Source of the DNA: CAYVRJ01 sp964453645
Lineage (GTDB): Bacteria; Bacillota; Clostridia; Christensenellales; JAWKQI01
Direction of reading: 5' to 3'
Assembly: GCA_964453645.1 (NCBI GenBank)
Contig: CAYVRJ010000002.1
Span: 186,001 to 250,000, forward strand
DNA length: 64,000 nt
Positions 24,539 through 33,638 of this stretch are shown here, piece after piece. The notes beneath the pieces were generated by a model. The model worked only from the letters and a program-made list of their open reading frames with translations, ran no database searches and had not been told where the DNA came from. The position numbers and the translations under genes are program-made. Position 1 is the stretch's first letter; each line of letters starts with the position of its first letter.

Positions 24539-26254
24539 TTATTTCTTTTTTAGCTCTTTGCCTATGCGGTTCAATTCGCTGATTATTTCGGCCTTTTCGC
24601 CTTCGTTTGCCACCCTATACCGCTCTTTTAGCTTTGTCCTTTGTCTCTCTAAACTGCTTTTGCAGACTGCACGTAAAAGCGAATGAATATCACTGGTTTC
24701 CCTTTGCTCCAAAGTGCAAAGTTCCGAAACGCTGCTGCTCTCCTGTTCAGATAGCTCTGATATAATTTCGGCATATGTAGGCAAAATTCCTTTTTTTAAT
24801 CTAGCATTCACCGACAATATTACTTTTTTAATGAGCACATCTTCAATATGCTCAAAATCAAACTCCAATCCCTTCAGCACAGACGGGTCGTTTAACACGG
24901 ATACCAGCAGTGTGCGTTCAGCGGAATTTGTATTTTCATTTGTTCTATTATTCCAGTTTTTTAGGTTTATATTCTCATTGTCACCATTTTTTTCTAATCT
25001 GGATTGGAGGGCTTTTTCAGAAAACCCGGTCTCTTCCTCCAATCTCTTCAAACTTCTTTCGGCAATTACGCCGTCATCTATTTTTGAAATATAATTTGTT
25101 GCCGCAATAGAATAATCAGTTTTTCCATCCAGTGTATTCATGTCATAATCCCGCTTGATTAGATCCAAGTTGAAATCCGCAATGGTTCTGGATTCCTTCA
25201 TTTTTTTAATATAACCCGTCCTGCCAAAGGAACGAATAAAGTCGTCCGGGTCTTGCCCATCGTCAAAGCTAATGATGCGGACATTTAACCCAACGGATGT
25301 CAAGATGCTACACGCTTTTTTTGTTGCAGCGACTCCGGCCGTATCCCCGTCGTAGCTAATATACACGTTATTCGTGTAGCGTTTGAGCAGGTGCGCCTGT
25401 TCCCTTGTGAGCGCCGTACCCAGCGATGCGGTCACGTTGGGGATGCCGTTGGCATACAGTGATATAACGTCCATATACCCTTCCAATAATATTATATGCG
25501 GCAGGCTTTTGGAAAAAAGGTTGGCAGCAAAAAGATTCTTTCGCTTGTTAAACACTGGTGTCTCGGGGGAATTTAAGTATTTGGGCAGTGAATCGTCCAA
25601 CACCCTTCCGCCAAAACCAATGACACTTGAAAATTGATTGATGATGGGAAAAATAACCCTGCCCCTAAATGCGTCGTAGGGCTTGCCCTCTTTTTTCTTA
25701 GCAAGTCCCGACAAAAGCATATCTTCATCCGAAACGCCCTGCTCCCCCAAATAGCTGCACAAATCGTTCCAGCTTTCATTTGCGTAACCCAGTCCAAACT
25801 TTTTGACAATGGGCAGTGTTATGCCCCTCTTTTTCAAATAGTCCAGCGCAGCAGTACCGCTCTTTGAAAATAGGTTGTTGTGAAAATATCTTGCGGCAAG
25901 CTTGTTCATTTCACCCACTCTATTGCGCTTCAACTTGAGATCTTCATAATTTCCCGAACTTTCCTGGGGCATATCCATGTTTGCCCGTCGGGCAAGAAAC
26001 TCCACCGCTTCGGGATAACTCAACTTTTCAATTTGCATGATAAAGTTGACAACCCCTCCCCCTGCCTTGCAGCCAAAACAATAATACATCTGCTTGGCAG
26101 GCTGGACGCAAAAGGACGGTGTCTTTTCACCGTGAAAGGGGCAACAGCCCCAGTGCCTTCCCGAATTTTCTTTTAAAGGCACATAGGCGCTCACCACGCT
26201 TAGAATATCGTTTTTCAGCACCAGTTCGTCTAAAAATTCTTGAGGAAAAGCCAT
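24539..26254 (-). CDS. dnaG: DNA primase DnaG
   Basis: DnaG makes RNA primers for replication. The CHC2 zinc finger (Cys38, His41, Cys59, Cys62) lies in CCPFHGEKTPSF and YYCFGCKAGGG. The TOPRIM core contains LLEGYMDVISLY and ISYDGDTAGVAATKKA near residues 255-310. The C-terminal part is the helicase-interaction region. I chose ATG at 26254 (MAFPQEFLDEL), 571 residues, with GGAGG 6 bases upstream; an upstream extension reads into dgt. The ATG shares one base with the dgt stop (TAATG). Confidence 0.97.
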   Translation of the reverse strand: MAFPQEFLDELVLKNDILSVVSAYVPLKENSGRHWGCCPFHGEKTPSFCVQPAKQMYYCFGCKAGGGVVNFIMQIEKLSYPEAVEFLARRANMDMPQESSGNYEDLKLKRNRVGEMNKLAARYFHNNLFSKSGTAALDYLKKRGITLPIVKKFGLGYANESWNDLCSYLGEQGVSDEDMLLSGLAKKKEGKPYDAFRGRVIFPIINQFSSVIGFGGRVLDDSLPKYLNSPETPVFNKRKNLFAANLFSKSLPHIILLEGYMDVISLYANGIPNVTASLGTALTREQAHLLKRYTNNVYISYDGDTAGVAATKKACSILTSVGLNVRIISFDDGQDPDDFIRSFGRTGYIKKMKESRTIADFNLDLIKRDYDMNTLDGKTDYSIAATNYISKIDDGVIAERSLKRLEEETGFSEKALQSRLEKNGDNENINLKNWNNRTNENTNSAERTLLVSVLNDPSVLKGLEFDFEHIEDVLIKKVILSVNARLKKGILPTYAEIISELSEQESSSVSELCTLEQRETSDIHSLLRAVCKSSLERQRTKLKERYRVANEGEKAEIISELNRIGKELKKK

Positions 26255-27237
26255 TAAAACCTCCACCCTCTGGGAATGAAGATTTCCTGAAATTTGGAGA
26301 CGGCGTACCGATCGGTCATGCCTGCAATATAATCCACGATGCATTGGGTGATGCCGTCGGCCTCCTCCCGGGCGCGCATTTCTTGGGGGAGTTTCTCTGG
26401 ATTCTTGCTAAAATACTCAAACAGTTCGGCCACCAGCACAGACACGCGTTCCTCCTCTCCCTTTACAACGTTACTCTTGTATACAGTTTCAAACATAAAG
26501 CTGCGCATGGCCTCAAACATCTTCTTGGCTTCCTCATCCATAGAAACAAAATCTCTATCCAAGCTGTTCATGACCACATGCTCAATCATATTGCTAATCC
26601 GCTCCCCATGGGTCGCTCCAAAAAATTCTCCAATTTTCTTGGGTAAGTCCTCCCTTTGAATGATCTTTGCTCTCAGTGCATCATCGAAATCGTGGTTGAT
26701 ATACGCAATGCGATCGGATAAACTCACGCACATACCCTCCAAGGTTTGGGGCGTTGTATCACTCTTGTGGTTTAAAATTCCGTCCCGCACCTCGTATGTG
26801 AGGTTTAAATCTTCCAACACTTCCACCACCCGCAAACCGTGTTCGTTGTGCTGAAAACTTTTTGTAATGTCAAACAATGCCCGCTCCCCCGAATGGCCAA
26901 AGGGTGTGTGGCCTAAATCGTGCCCCAGTGCGATGGCTTCGGTTAAATTTTCGTTTAGACGAAGCAGCCTTGCGATGGTTCGGGCAATCTGACAAACCTC
27001 CAAGGTGTGAGTCAACCGGGTGCGGTAGTGGTCTCCCTCGGGGGCAAAAAACACTTGGGTCTTGTGCTTGAGTCTGCGAAAACACTTGGAGTGCAGAATC
27101 CTGTCGTAATCCCGCTGATAACAGGTGCGCATACCGCAGGGAGCGATTTCCTTTTGTCTGCCCAACGATCCAATGGATAACTGGGCATACTTGCTCAACG
27201 TTTCGCTCTCCAGTTTGTAAAATCGTTCTAAAAACAT
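26254..27237 (-). CDS. dgt: dGTPase-like HD-domain triphosphohydrolase
   Basis: The protein is an HD-superfamily hydrolase that removes triphosphate from deoxynucleotides. Metal ligands are in RLTHTLEVCQIARTIARLL and in ALGHDLGHTPFGHSGERAL near residues 73-120. The 327 residues match the short Gram-positive form. ATG at 27237 follows GGGAGTG. It is the first gene of the dgt-dnaG-rpoD-trmK-nif3 operon, an order common in Clostridia. A leftward terminator-like hairpin stands 35-70 bases upstream. Confidence 0.93.
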   Translation of the reverse strand: MFLERFYKLESETLSKYAQLSIGSLGRQKEIAPCGMRTCYQRDYDRILHSKCFRRLKHKTQVFFAPEGDHYRTRLTHTLEVCQIARTIARLLRLNENLTEAIALGHDLGHTPFGHSGERALFDITKSFQHNEHGLRVVEVLEDLNLTYEVRDGILNHKSDTTPQTLEGMCVSLSDRIAYINHDFDDALRAKIIQREDLPKKIGEFFGATHGERISNMIEHVVMNSLDRDFVSMDEEAKKMFEAMRSFMFETVYKSNVVKGEEERVSVLVAELFEYFSKNPEKLPQEMRAREEADGITQCIVDYIAGMTDRYAVSKFQEIFIPRGWRF

Positions 27238-27271
27238 TGCACACTCCCAATTGAACTATTATAATATAATT

Positions 27272-27307
27272 AAACAAAAAAAGCGCAAATCCTTTATTAA
27301 TTTGCGC
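27272..27307 (-). terminator. Leftward intrinsic terminator upstream of dgt
   Basis: On the minus strand the perfect 8-bp stem GCGCAAAT/ATTTGCGC (27300-27307 and 27283-27290) with a 9-base loop is followed by TTTTTTTGTTT. No leftward gene ends here. It could end transcripts that run from the gene at 27986-28516 antisense through the YhhN gene, or serve as a leader attenuator for dgt. Confidence 0.65.
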
Positions 27308-27339
27308 ACAATCATTACCAAAGAAGAGTGAGGTGTATT

Positions 27340-28002
27340 ATGAATATTCCATTAAACATGTTACTATTTTTAGGTCTGTTTTTTGTCGATGCTGGCGTTC
27401 ACCTCTTTGCATGTTACTGCGAAAAGGAATCCCTTCGAAAGTATACGAAGCTTTTGCTAATGCCCCTGCTCTTGCTGTGCGTACTGGTGACTGTCAAGTT
27501 TGAAAGCGTTGTATTCATTGCACTGATTGCATCCAGTTTTGGGGATTACTTCATGTTGTACCCCAAAAAGAGTGTCCACCTAGGGGCAGGACTTATGTGC
27601 TTTTTGCTGGCCATCACAGCATACCTCACCAACGCAGCCGGAAAGATTTATTATTCCGAAGCTGCACTCTATATTCTCATAGGTGTGGTTGTGTTTGTGG
27701 GGGGAGCGTTGGGTGTATATTTCAAGATCAAAAACAATCTCAAAGAGCACAGATTCACTGTGTTAATCTATACGCTGGCCCTTTCAACGTTTGTGTGTGC
27801 AGCATTTGTTTATATGATGTGTGTCACCACACCTCAAACAATCATGCTCTTTTCAGGAGCACTGTTGTTTTTGATTTCCGACGCCATACTGTCTCAATCT
27901 ATTTTTGTCAAAGACTTTAGTCGACGGGATTTTTTCATTATGCTTCCCTATATTGCTGCACAGTTTTTGATCACACTTTCCCTCATCACATTGCCGACGT
28001 GA
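27340..28002 (+). CDS. YhhN-family integral membrane protein (lysoplasmalogenase-like)
   Basis: The 220 residues form about eight membrane helices. The conserved motifs ASSFGDYFMLYP near residue 68 and LLFLISDAILSQSIF near 182 are those of the YhhN/TMEM86 family, whose animal members hydrolyse lysoplasmalogens. Plasmalogens occur in many Clostridia, but the bacterial role here is inferred. ATG at 27340 follows GAGTGAGGTG. Its end overlaps the convergent coiled-coil gene by 17 bases. Confidence 0.85.
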   Translation: MNIPLNMLLFLGLFFVDAGVHLFACYCEKESLRKYTKLLLMPLLLLCVLVTVKFESVVFIALIASSFGDYFMLYPKKSVHLGAGLMCFLLAITAYLTNAAGKIYYSEAALYILIGVVVFVGGALGVYFKIKNNLKEHRFTVLIYTLALSTFVCAAFVYMMCVTTPQTIMLFSGALLFLISDAILSQSIFVKDFSRRDFFIMLPYIAAQFLITLSLITLPT

Positions 28003-28516
28003 TGTTGTCTTCGTCTTCGTCTTCCATTTCCTCCATGAGACGCCGAACGTTGGACGTGGAATACGTTTCCCGCATGAGGGTTACGTCGTTCACTTTAATA
28101 CCACTTTGAGACAGAGCGGAGACCCGCTCAACGATGTCGTGGAGTAATCCAGACGCAATCTTTTGTATTTCAAGCAGCTCTTTGGTATATTTTGCAATGA
28201 GTACCTGGAGCTGTTTTTCCTGTTCCTTCACAGCATATATTTTCTTGGCTGCTTCAAAATCTGCATCTGCAATAATCTTTTCAGCAGCCTTTTCTGCGTT
28301 GAGCATTACACCCGAAATATATCTTTCATTTTTCTTTTGTTCATCCAGTTGCTCCTTGAGCATTCTGTTTTCTTCCCGCAGATTAAACATCCGCTCTCTG
28401 CTCTCACGAATCTCCAGTTCGTAGTCCGTGGGCAGGGCAGCAACAGATTTGTTATATTTTTCTGCCTTCTCTGCCGATTTATCTTTTTTGCTACTCCTCA
28501 AAAATGAACTCTCCAT
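27986..28516 (-). CDS. DivIVA-like coiled-coil protein of unknown function
   Basis: The 176 residues are strongly charged and helical. A coiled coil covers about residues 35-135, and the segment AEKAAEKIIADADFEAAKKI resembles the C-terminal coiled coils of DivIVA/GpsB-like proteins. No N-terminal DivIVA lipid-binding loop is visible, so this is a similarity of composition and not a firm family call. The tail is very acidic (MEEMEDEDEDN). ATG at 28516 has AAGGAGCG upstream. Confidence 0.6.
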   Translation of the reverse strand: MESSFLRSSKKDKSAEKAEKYNKSVAALPTDYELEIRESRERMFNLREENRMLKEQLDEQKKNERYISGVMLNAEKAAEKIIADADFEAAKKIYAVKEQEKQLQVLIAKYTKELLEIQKIASGLLHDIVERVSALSQSGIKVNDVTLMRETYSTSNVRRLMEEMEDEDEDNITSAM

Positions 28517-28574
28517 CTGATCGCTCCTTCAAATCAAATTATTTTAGTTACGATTATTATCCTACACATCAATC

Positions 28575-28603
28575 AAAAAAGGTGTCGAATGATTGACACC
28601 TTT
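28575..28603 (-). terminator. Intrinsic terminator of pncB
   Basis: The perfect 9-bp stem AAAGGTGTC/GACACCTTT (28578-28586 and 28595-28603) with an 8-base loop is followed on the minus strand by a run of T. It lies about 35 bases past the pncB stop and ends the thrS-lgt-pncB run. Confidence 0.88.
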
Positions 28604-28636
28604 CAAAATTATGTATACGATTTTAATATATTTTTG

Positions 28637-30058
28637 TCATATTTTTAATAAACTCTGTTTTAATTCATATAGTTCTTCCGATAAGTCCACTTTATACTTC
28701 TCTGGGTTGCTCAAACGCTTAAATTCATCCCAAAAGGTATCCAGCTCTTGTTTGGCATACTGCTGTATGCTGTGTAAACTAGGTGGCGTAAACACCTGCT
28801 GCCCCCCAACGTATACGGGAACCAACAGCTCACGCACGATAAAATCGTTCACCGTCATGGTCTTCCATGTGTGTTCGGGATCAAACAATACCAATGGCTT
28901 TCTGGTATCGATGGATTCGTGGTTGAGCATAATCAGATCGGCAACCGCTTTTTTACTGCGCCCATCGTAGATACGGGTTACTTTTTTATACCCGGGGTTG
29001 GTGATCTTCCAGCTATTTTCGCTCTTTTTCAGCTTGGGTACTTTTTCATAACCGTTTTCAATTTGAGCCAGTTTATACACGCCCCCAAGGGCGGGAAAGC
29101 CTTCGCTGGTGATGAGTTTGGTGCCCACCCCCCATACGTCAATCTTTGCCCCTTGGCTCTTTAAGTCACGAATCAGCGTTTCGTCTAAATCGCTGGAAGC
29201 AAAAATCTTTGCCTGGGGAAACCCTGCATCGTCCAGCATCTTGCGGGCACGTTTGGAAAGATACGCCAGGTCCCCTGAATCCAACCGGATGCCCACTGGC
29301 GTATATCCCTTTGCACTCAACTCCTTAAACACCGTAATTGCGTTGGGTATGCCGCTTTTCAGCGTGTCGTATGTATCCACCAGCAGCAGACAGGAGGTGG
29401 GGAAAATCTTTGCATAGGCGCGAAAGGCCGTCAATTCGCTCTCAAAACTCATAACCCAGGAATGGGCATGGGTACCCTTCACCGGAATATCAAACATCTG
29501 TCCGGTGAGCACGTTGGACGTGGAGGTACACCCGCCAATAATGGCCGCTCTGGCACCGTAAATGCCTGCATCGGGCCCCTGAGCCCGCCTCAGCCCAAAC
29601 TCAAGCACACTGTCGTTGCCCGCAGCAATACACACCCGGGACGCTTTTGTTGCAATGAGGGTTTGATGGTTGATGATGTTGAGCAGTGCTGTTTCAATCA
29701 ACTGTGCCTGCATGATGGGCGCTTTCACCCGAAGCAACGGTTCGTTGGGAAAAACCACCGTACCTTCCTTCATGGCATAAATTTCGCCCGTAAATTTAAA
29801 GTTCTTTAAATACTCAAAAAAATCTTCGGAAAATAAGTTTAATGTTCGCAAATAATCAATATCTTCTTTTTCGAAGTGAAGGTTATTAATAAACTCAATG
29901 GCCTGCTCTAACCCTGCCGCAATGGCATAGGAGGTTTGATCCATGGTCTTTCGAAAAAACAAATCAAATACTGCGGTCTTGTCATACATGTCGTTCTTGA
30001 AAAACCCATACAGCATGGTCAGCTGATATAAGTCGGTCAGCATGGTTAAATTTCGCAT
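28637..30058 (-). CDS. pncB: Nicotinate phosphoribosyltransferase
   Basis: PncB joins nicotinate and PRPP to form nicotinate mononucleotide for NAD salvage. The N-terminal MLTDLYQLTMLYGFF, the central EFGLRRAQGPDAG and the phosphate-binding IRLDSGDLAYLSKRARKML are family signatures. The histidine-containing GTHAHSWVMSFE is the likely autophosphorylation region. The 473 residues are the Gram-positive size. The start shares one base with the lgt stop, so it is in the thrS-lgt-pncB operon. Confidence 0.95.
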   Translation of the reverse strand: MRNLTMLTDLYQLTMLYGFFKNDMYDKTAVFDLFFRKTMDQTSYAIAAGLEQAIEFINNLHFEKEDIDYLRTLNLFSEDFFEYLKNFKFTGEIYAMKEGTVVFPNEPLLRVKAPIMQAQLIETALLNIINHQTLIATKASRVCIAAGNDSVLEFGLRRAQGPDAGIYGARAAIIGGCTSTSNVLTGQMFDIPVKGTHAHSWVMSFESELTAFRAYAKIFPTSCLLLVDTYDTLKSGIPNAITVFKELSAKGYTPVGIRLDSGDLAYLSKRARKMLDDAGFPQAKIFASSDLDETLIRDLKSQGAKIDVWGVGTKLITSEGFPALGGVYKLAQIENGYEKVPKLKKSENSWKITNPGYKKVTRIYDGRSKKAVADLIMLNHESIDTRKPLVLFDPEHTWKTMTVNDFIVRELLVPVYVGGQQVFTPPSLHSIQQYAKQELDTFWDEFKRLSNPEKYKVDLSEELYELKQSLLKI

Positions 30059-30924
30059 CAGTCTTCCTTCTCTGCACCATCAATAGGTTCAATTGTTTTT
30101 AGCGAGTACTTTCCGTTGTATTCAAATGGTTTTAATCTCTTGCTAATAAAGATCATATATACGAGGCCAACAAAAATTAACACAATGGACAGCAGCACCG
30201 AAACTCTGATTACACCGGGTATCAGCCAAAGGGAATCCGTCCTCATGCCTTCAATAATAGCTCGTCCCAATCCATAAAATATTAAATACAGGGCAAACAC
30301 ATTTCCCCGATATTTAGACTTTTTAAAGAAAAAGTAGAGCAGAAAGAAGCCAATTAAATTCCATATGGACTCATAGAAAAATGTGGCTTGGAACCAGCCG
30401 GGGGTATAAAAGAACCCTGTTGCCGGATCAATCACGTTGGGCCGCTGAATATATACGGACAGGGGGAACCATTGCTGTGCAACATCTGTCACCCTTTCCC
30501 CAAAAGCCTCTTGATTGGCAAAATTGCCCCATCTGCCAATACTCTGGGCTAAAATCAGCCCAGGAGCGACGATATCGGCCAGTTCAAAGAACGAAAGCTT
30601 CTTCCACTTGCAAAAGATCAACACCGCAATGGCTCCCCCGATTACACCGCCATAAATGGCAAGACCGCCCTCCCAAACATAGAGCGCGGAAATGGGGTTT
30701 GCAGCATACTTTTCCCATTCAAAGATGACATAATACGCCCTTGCCCCGATGACCGCCAGGGGTAAAAGCAACAGCGCCAAGTCAAAGGCCATGTCCGAGT
30801 TGTACCCCTTCTTTTTAGACAGATGTGCGGCTAACAGGCAAGCGAGTAAAACGCCAATGGCAATGATAATGCCGTACCATCGAACTTCTCTGCCAAAAAT
30901 CTCAAAAGCAACAGGATTGATCAT
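30058..30924 (-). CDS. lgt: Prolipoprotein diacylglyceryl transferase
   Basis: Lgt is the membrane enzyme that adds diacylglycerol to the lipobox cysteine of prolipoproteins. The 288 residues have about seven membrane helices. The conserved WEGGLAIYGGVIGG and the Lgt signature RWGNFANQEAFGE are visible, and also GLGRAIIEGMRTDSL near the end. Its substrates in this window would include the FecR-like lipoprotein and the L,D-transpeptidase. It shares a base with the thrS stop codon. Confidence 0.97.
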   Translation of the reverse strand: MINPVAFEIFGREVRWYGIIIAIGVLLACLLAAHLSKKKGYNSDMAFDLALLLLPLAVIGARAYYVIFEWEKYAANPISALYVWEGGLAIYGGVIGGAIAVLIFCKWKKLSFFELADIVAPGLILAQSIGRWGNFANQEAFGERVTDVAQQWFPLSVYIQRPNVIDPATGFFYTPGWFQATFFYESIWNLIGFFLLYFFFKKSKYRGNVFALYLIFYGLGRAIIEGMRTDSLWLIPGVIRVSVLLSIVLIFVGLVYMIFISKRLKPFEYNGKYSLKTIEPIDGAEKED

Positions 30925-32642
30925 TAGTCCCTCACATACTCCTTTATTTCCCTTTGTATCGTTTCAACAAATTCATCAAAGGTTTTTGTTCCAATATCCC
31001 CTTGGCCCCGTCTGCGCACAGCCACAACCCCCTGCTCCGCCTCTTTATCGCCAATAATGAGCATGTAGGGTATGCGCTGGTTTTGCGCCTCACGAATTTT
31101 ATAACCGATCTTTTCGCTGCGAATATCGTACTCTGCACGGATGCCCAGTGCACGCAGTTTGTTGCAAATCTCGATTGCGTTGGCTTCCGTTCTTTCGGTT
31201 AACGACATGACGCTAACCTGCACCGGAGTACACCAAATGGGGAAAGCACCTGCAAAGTGTTCGGTGAGTATGCCTATAAAGCGATCTACACTGCCAAATA
31301 CCACCCTGTGGATCATAACCGGGCGATGCTTTTCACCGTCTTCTCCAACGTAGGACAAGTCAAACCGCTCGGGCATTTGCATATCCAATTGAATGGTTCC
31401 GCACTGCCACGTTCTGCCGATGGAATCCTCCAAGTGGAAATCTATTTTTGGCCCATAGAAAGCTCCATCCCCCTCGTTGATGACAAATTCAATATTTTTT
31501 TCTATTAACGCTTGCTTCAGTGCTTCGGTGGCTAATTCCCAATCTTCATCACTGCCCATAGAATCCTCGGGGCGGGTTGACAACTCCACGTGATATTTGA
31601 AGCCAAATACAGAATAAAAATAATCCGTCAACTCGATGACACCAAATATTTCATCTTTGATCTGTTCTCTGGTCATAAAGATGTGGGCATCGTCCTGGGT
31701 GAAGCAGCGCACCCGCATGAGCCCGTGCAGTGCCCCCGACAGCTCGTGGCGATGCACCAAACCAAGCTCCGCCATTCTAAGGGGCAACTCTCTGTATGAG
31801 TACAACTTTCTCTTAAACATGAGCATAGATCCCGGACAGTTCATGGGTTTTACTGCATAGTCGTTTTCATCGATCTCGCAGAAGTACATATTTTTTTGAT
31901 AGTGATCCCAGTGACCCGACTTAATCCACAAATCCCTGTTTAAAATAATGGGTGTCTTGATCTCCTCATAGTTGCGCTTTGTGTGCTCAACCCGCCAAAA
32001 GTCGATGAGGTTGTTCATGAGCACCATTCCCTTTGGATGATAAAAGGGGAACCCGGGGCCTTCGTCGTGCAAGGAAAATAAATCCAATTCCTTGCCCAGT
32101 TTGCGATGATCTCTCTTTTTTGCTTCTTCCATGCGGAAGAGATATTCGTCTAGTTCTTCTTTGGTTTCAAATGCAGTGCCGTAGATGCGCTGGAGCATTT
32201 TATTTTTTTCATCCCCCCGCCAGTAGGCACCTGCAACGGACATGAGTTTAAAATGCTTTACCTTACCCGTAGAGTTCACATGAGGGCCAGCACACAGATC
32301 GGTAAACTCACCCTGCTTATAAAAAGAAATTTCCTCCCCCTCGGGAAGATTTTCAATCAGTTCCACTTTGTAGGGTTCGTCTTTCATGAGGGTTATAGCC
32401 TCACTCTTGCTGAGGGTAAACCGTTCCAGCTTAAGCCCTGCCTTTGAGATTTTCTTCATTTCTTTCTCAATTGCTTCTAATTCTTCAACGGAGAATGGTT
32501 TGTCTATATCAAAATCATAGTAAAAGCCGCTGTCAATGGAAGGGCCAATGGCTAATTTAACATTGGGATACAGGTTTTTTACTGCCTGTGCCATCATATG
32601 CGAAGCGGTATGCCTCAGTGTTGAAAGTTCGTTCATTTCCAT
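30924..32642 (-). CDS. thrS: Threonyl-tRNA synthetase lacking the TGS domain
   Basis: The enzyme charges tRNA-Thr. It begins directly in the N2 editing domain (HTASHMMAQAV with the HxxxH motif, and DLCAGPHV). The class II core follows, with MNCPGSMLMFK (zinc ligand Cys), RVRCFTQDDAHIF and HRVVFGSVDRFIGIL, then the anticodon-binding domain. The usual N-terminal TGS domain of about 60 residues is missing. I chose ATG at 32642 because GTGAGG precedes it; upstream in-frame sequence runs into recR and does not look like TGS. The 572 residues are otherwise complete. Confidence 0.94.
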   Translation of the reverse strand: MEMNELSTLRHTASHMMAQAVKNLYPNVKLAIGPSIDSGFYYDFDIDKPFSVEELEAIEKEMKKISKAGLKLERFTLSKSEAITLMKDEPYKVELIENLPEGEEISFYKQGEFTDLCAGPHVNSTGKVKHFKLMSVAGAYWRGDEKNKMLQRIYGTAFETKEELDEYLFRMEEAKKRDHRKLGKELDLFSLHDEGPGFPFYHPKGMVLMNNLIDFWRVEHTKRNYEEIKTPIILNRDLWIKSGHWDHYQKNMYFCEIDENDYAVKPMNCPGSMLMFKRKLYSYRELPLRMAELGLVHRHELSGALHGLMRVRCFTQDDAHIFMTREQIKDEIFGVIELTDYFYSVFGFKYHVELSTRPEDSMGSDEDWELATEALKQALIEKNIEFVINEGDGAFYGPKIDFHLEDSIGRTWQCGTIQLDMQMPERFDLSYVGEDGEKHRPVMIHRVVFGSVDRFIGILTEHFAGAFPIWCTPVQVSVMSLTERTEANAIEICNKLRALGIRAEYDIRSEKIGYKIREAQNQRIPYMLIIGDKEAEQGVVAVRRRGQGDIGTKTFDEFVETIQREIKEYVRD

Positions 32643-32658
32643 ATATTCCTCACATTCG

Positions 32659-33249
32659 TTAGTATTCACGTCTGTTTTCAATCGCCATGAGCAAGGTGTT
32701 TTCATCGGTAAATTCGATATCCCCACCCACAGGCATTCCGTGTGCAATTCGGCTCACTTTTAAACCAAAGGGTTTGACCAACTTTGCCAAATATGCAGCC
32801 GTGGCCTCCCCCGGCACATCGGGATTTGTTGCCAGAATTATTTCCTTTATATCGTCGTTTTTAATGCGCAAAAGCAATTGGTTGATGCGTAGATCCTCAG
32901 GATTTATGCCATCCAACGGGGATATGGTTCCGTTCAGCACGTGAAAAACTCCGTTGTACTCATGGGTGCGCTCAACGGCCAGAAGGTCCTTCACATCTGC
33001 AACCACACAAACTGTCCCTGTGTCTCGCTTGTGATCCGAGCATATGGCACACCCACTTGCATCCATCATGTTGCCGCATATCTCACAATAGGTTATGGTT
33101 TGCCGGGAATCTATTAAATCTTTAGCAAACCCCAAAACTTCCTCTTCAGGTAATTTCAGCACAAAGTATGCCAGCCTGTTTGCAGTTTTGGGGCCAATGC
33201 CCGGAAGTTTTGCAAACCTTCGGGCAAGGCGAGTCACGCTTTCCACCAT
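32659..33249 (-). CDS. recR: Recombination mediator RecR
   Basis: RecR forms a DNA-clamping tetramer with RecO in gap repair. The helix-hairpin-helix KLPGIGPKTANRLAYFVL, the C4 zinc finger CEICGNMMDASGCAIC, and the Toprim segment ILATNPDVPGEATAAYLA are visible. The 196 residues are normal. It starts one codon after ybaB, forming the conserved dnaX-ybaB-recR operon. Confidence 0.97.
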   Translation of the reverse strand: MVESVTRLARRFAKLPGIGPKTANRLAYFVLKLPEEEVLGFAKDLIDSRQTITYCEICGNMMDASGCAICSDHKRDTGTVCVVADVKDLLAVERTHEYNGVFHVLNGTISPLDGINPEDLRINQLLLRIKNDDIKEIILATNPDVPGEATAAYLAKLVKPFGLKVSRIAHGMPVGGDIEFTDENTLLMAIENRREY

Positions 33250-33251
33250 GT

Positions 33252-33596
33252 TTAGAAAAGACCACCCATATTCATTCCCCCGGTAGCCTTGTTCATAATC
33301 TGCGAAGAAATCTCTTCCGCCTTTGTAATGGCTTCATTGACAGCAGCCGTGAGTAAATCTTCCAGCATTTCGATATCGTCCGGGTCTACCACCTGAGGGT
33401 CTAATTTAATGGACTTTATCTGCTTGTCGCCAGTGATGGTGATGTTTACTACGCCACCTCCAGCGCTCACTTCCAATACCTGCTCCTTTAGTTCCTCTTG
33501 AGCCTTTGCGATATTTTGCTGCATCTTTTGCGCTTGCTGCATCATCTGCTGCATATTCATACCGCCACCCATACTTGGAAATCCTCCTCTTTTCAT
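33252..33596 (-). CDS. Nucleoid-associated protein YbaB/EbfC
   Basis: This is a small dimeric DNA-binding protein. The 114 residues have a Met/Gln-rich N-terminal helix and the family core EVSAGGGVVNITITGDKQIK followed by IEMLEDLLTAAVNEAITKAE. ATG at 33596 is supported by GGAGG 6 bases upstream; a longer reading from 33617 lacks one. It lies between dnaX and recR. Confidence 0.94.
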   Translation of the reverse strand: MKRGGFPSMGGGMNMQQMMQQAQKMQQNIAKAQEELKEQVLEVSAGGGVVNITITGDKQIKSIKLDPQVVDPDDIEMLEDLLTAAVNEAITKAEEISSQIMNKATGGMNMGGLF

Positions 33597-33638
33597 TGCT
33601 ACCTCCGCACATCTCACTTCTTTATTTAATATATATTG

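Noticed and set aside
26255..26344. N-terminal extension of DnaG by 30 residues
   Set aside because: It reads into the dgt coding sequence, has no similarity to primase, and the ATG at 26254 has a perfect ribosome binding site.
32643..32658. T-box leader for thrS
   Set aside because: The gap after recR is only 16 bases.
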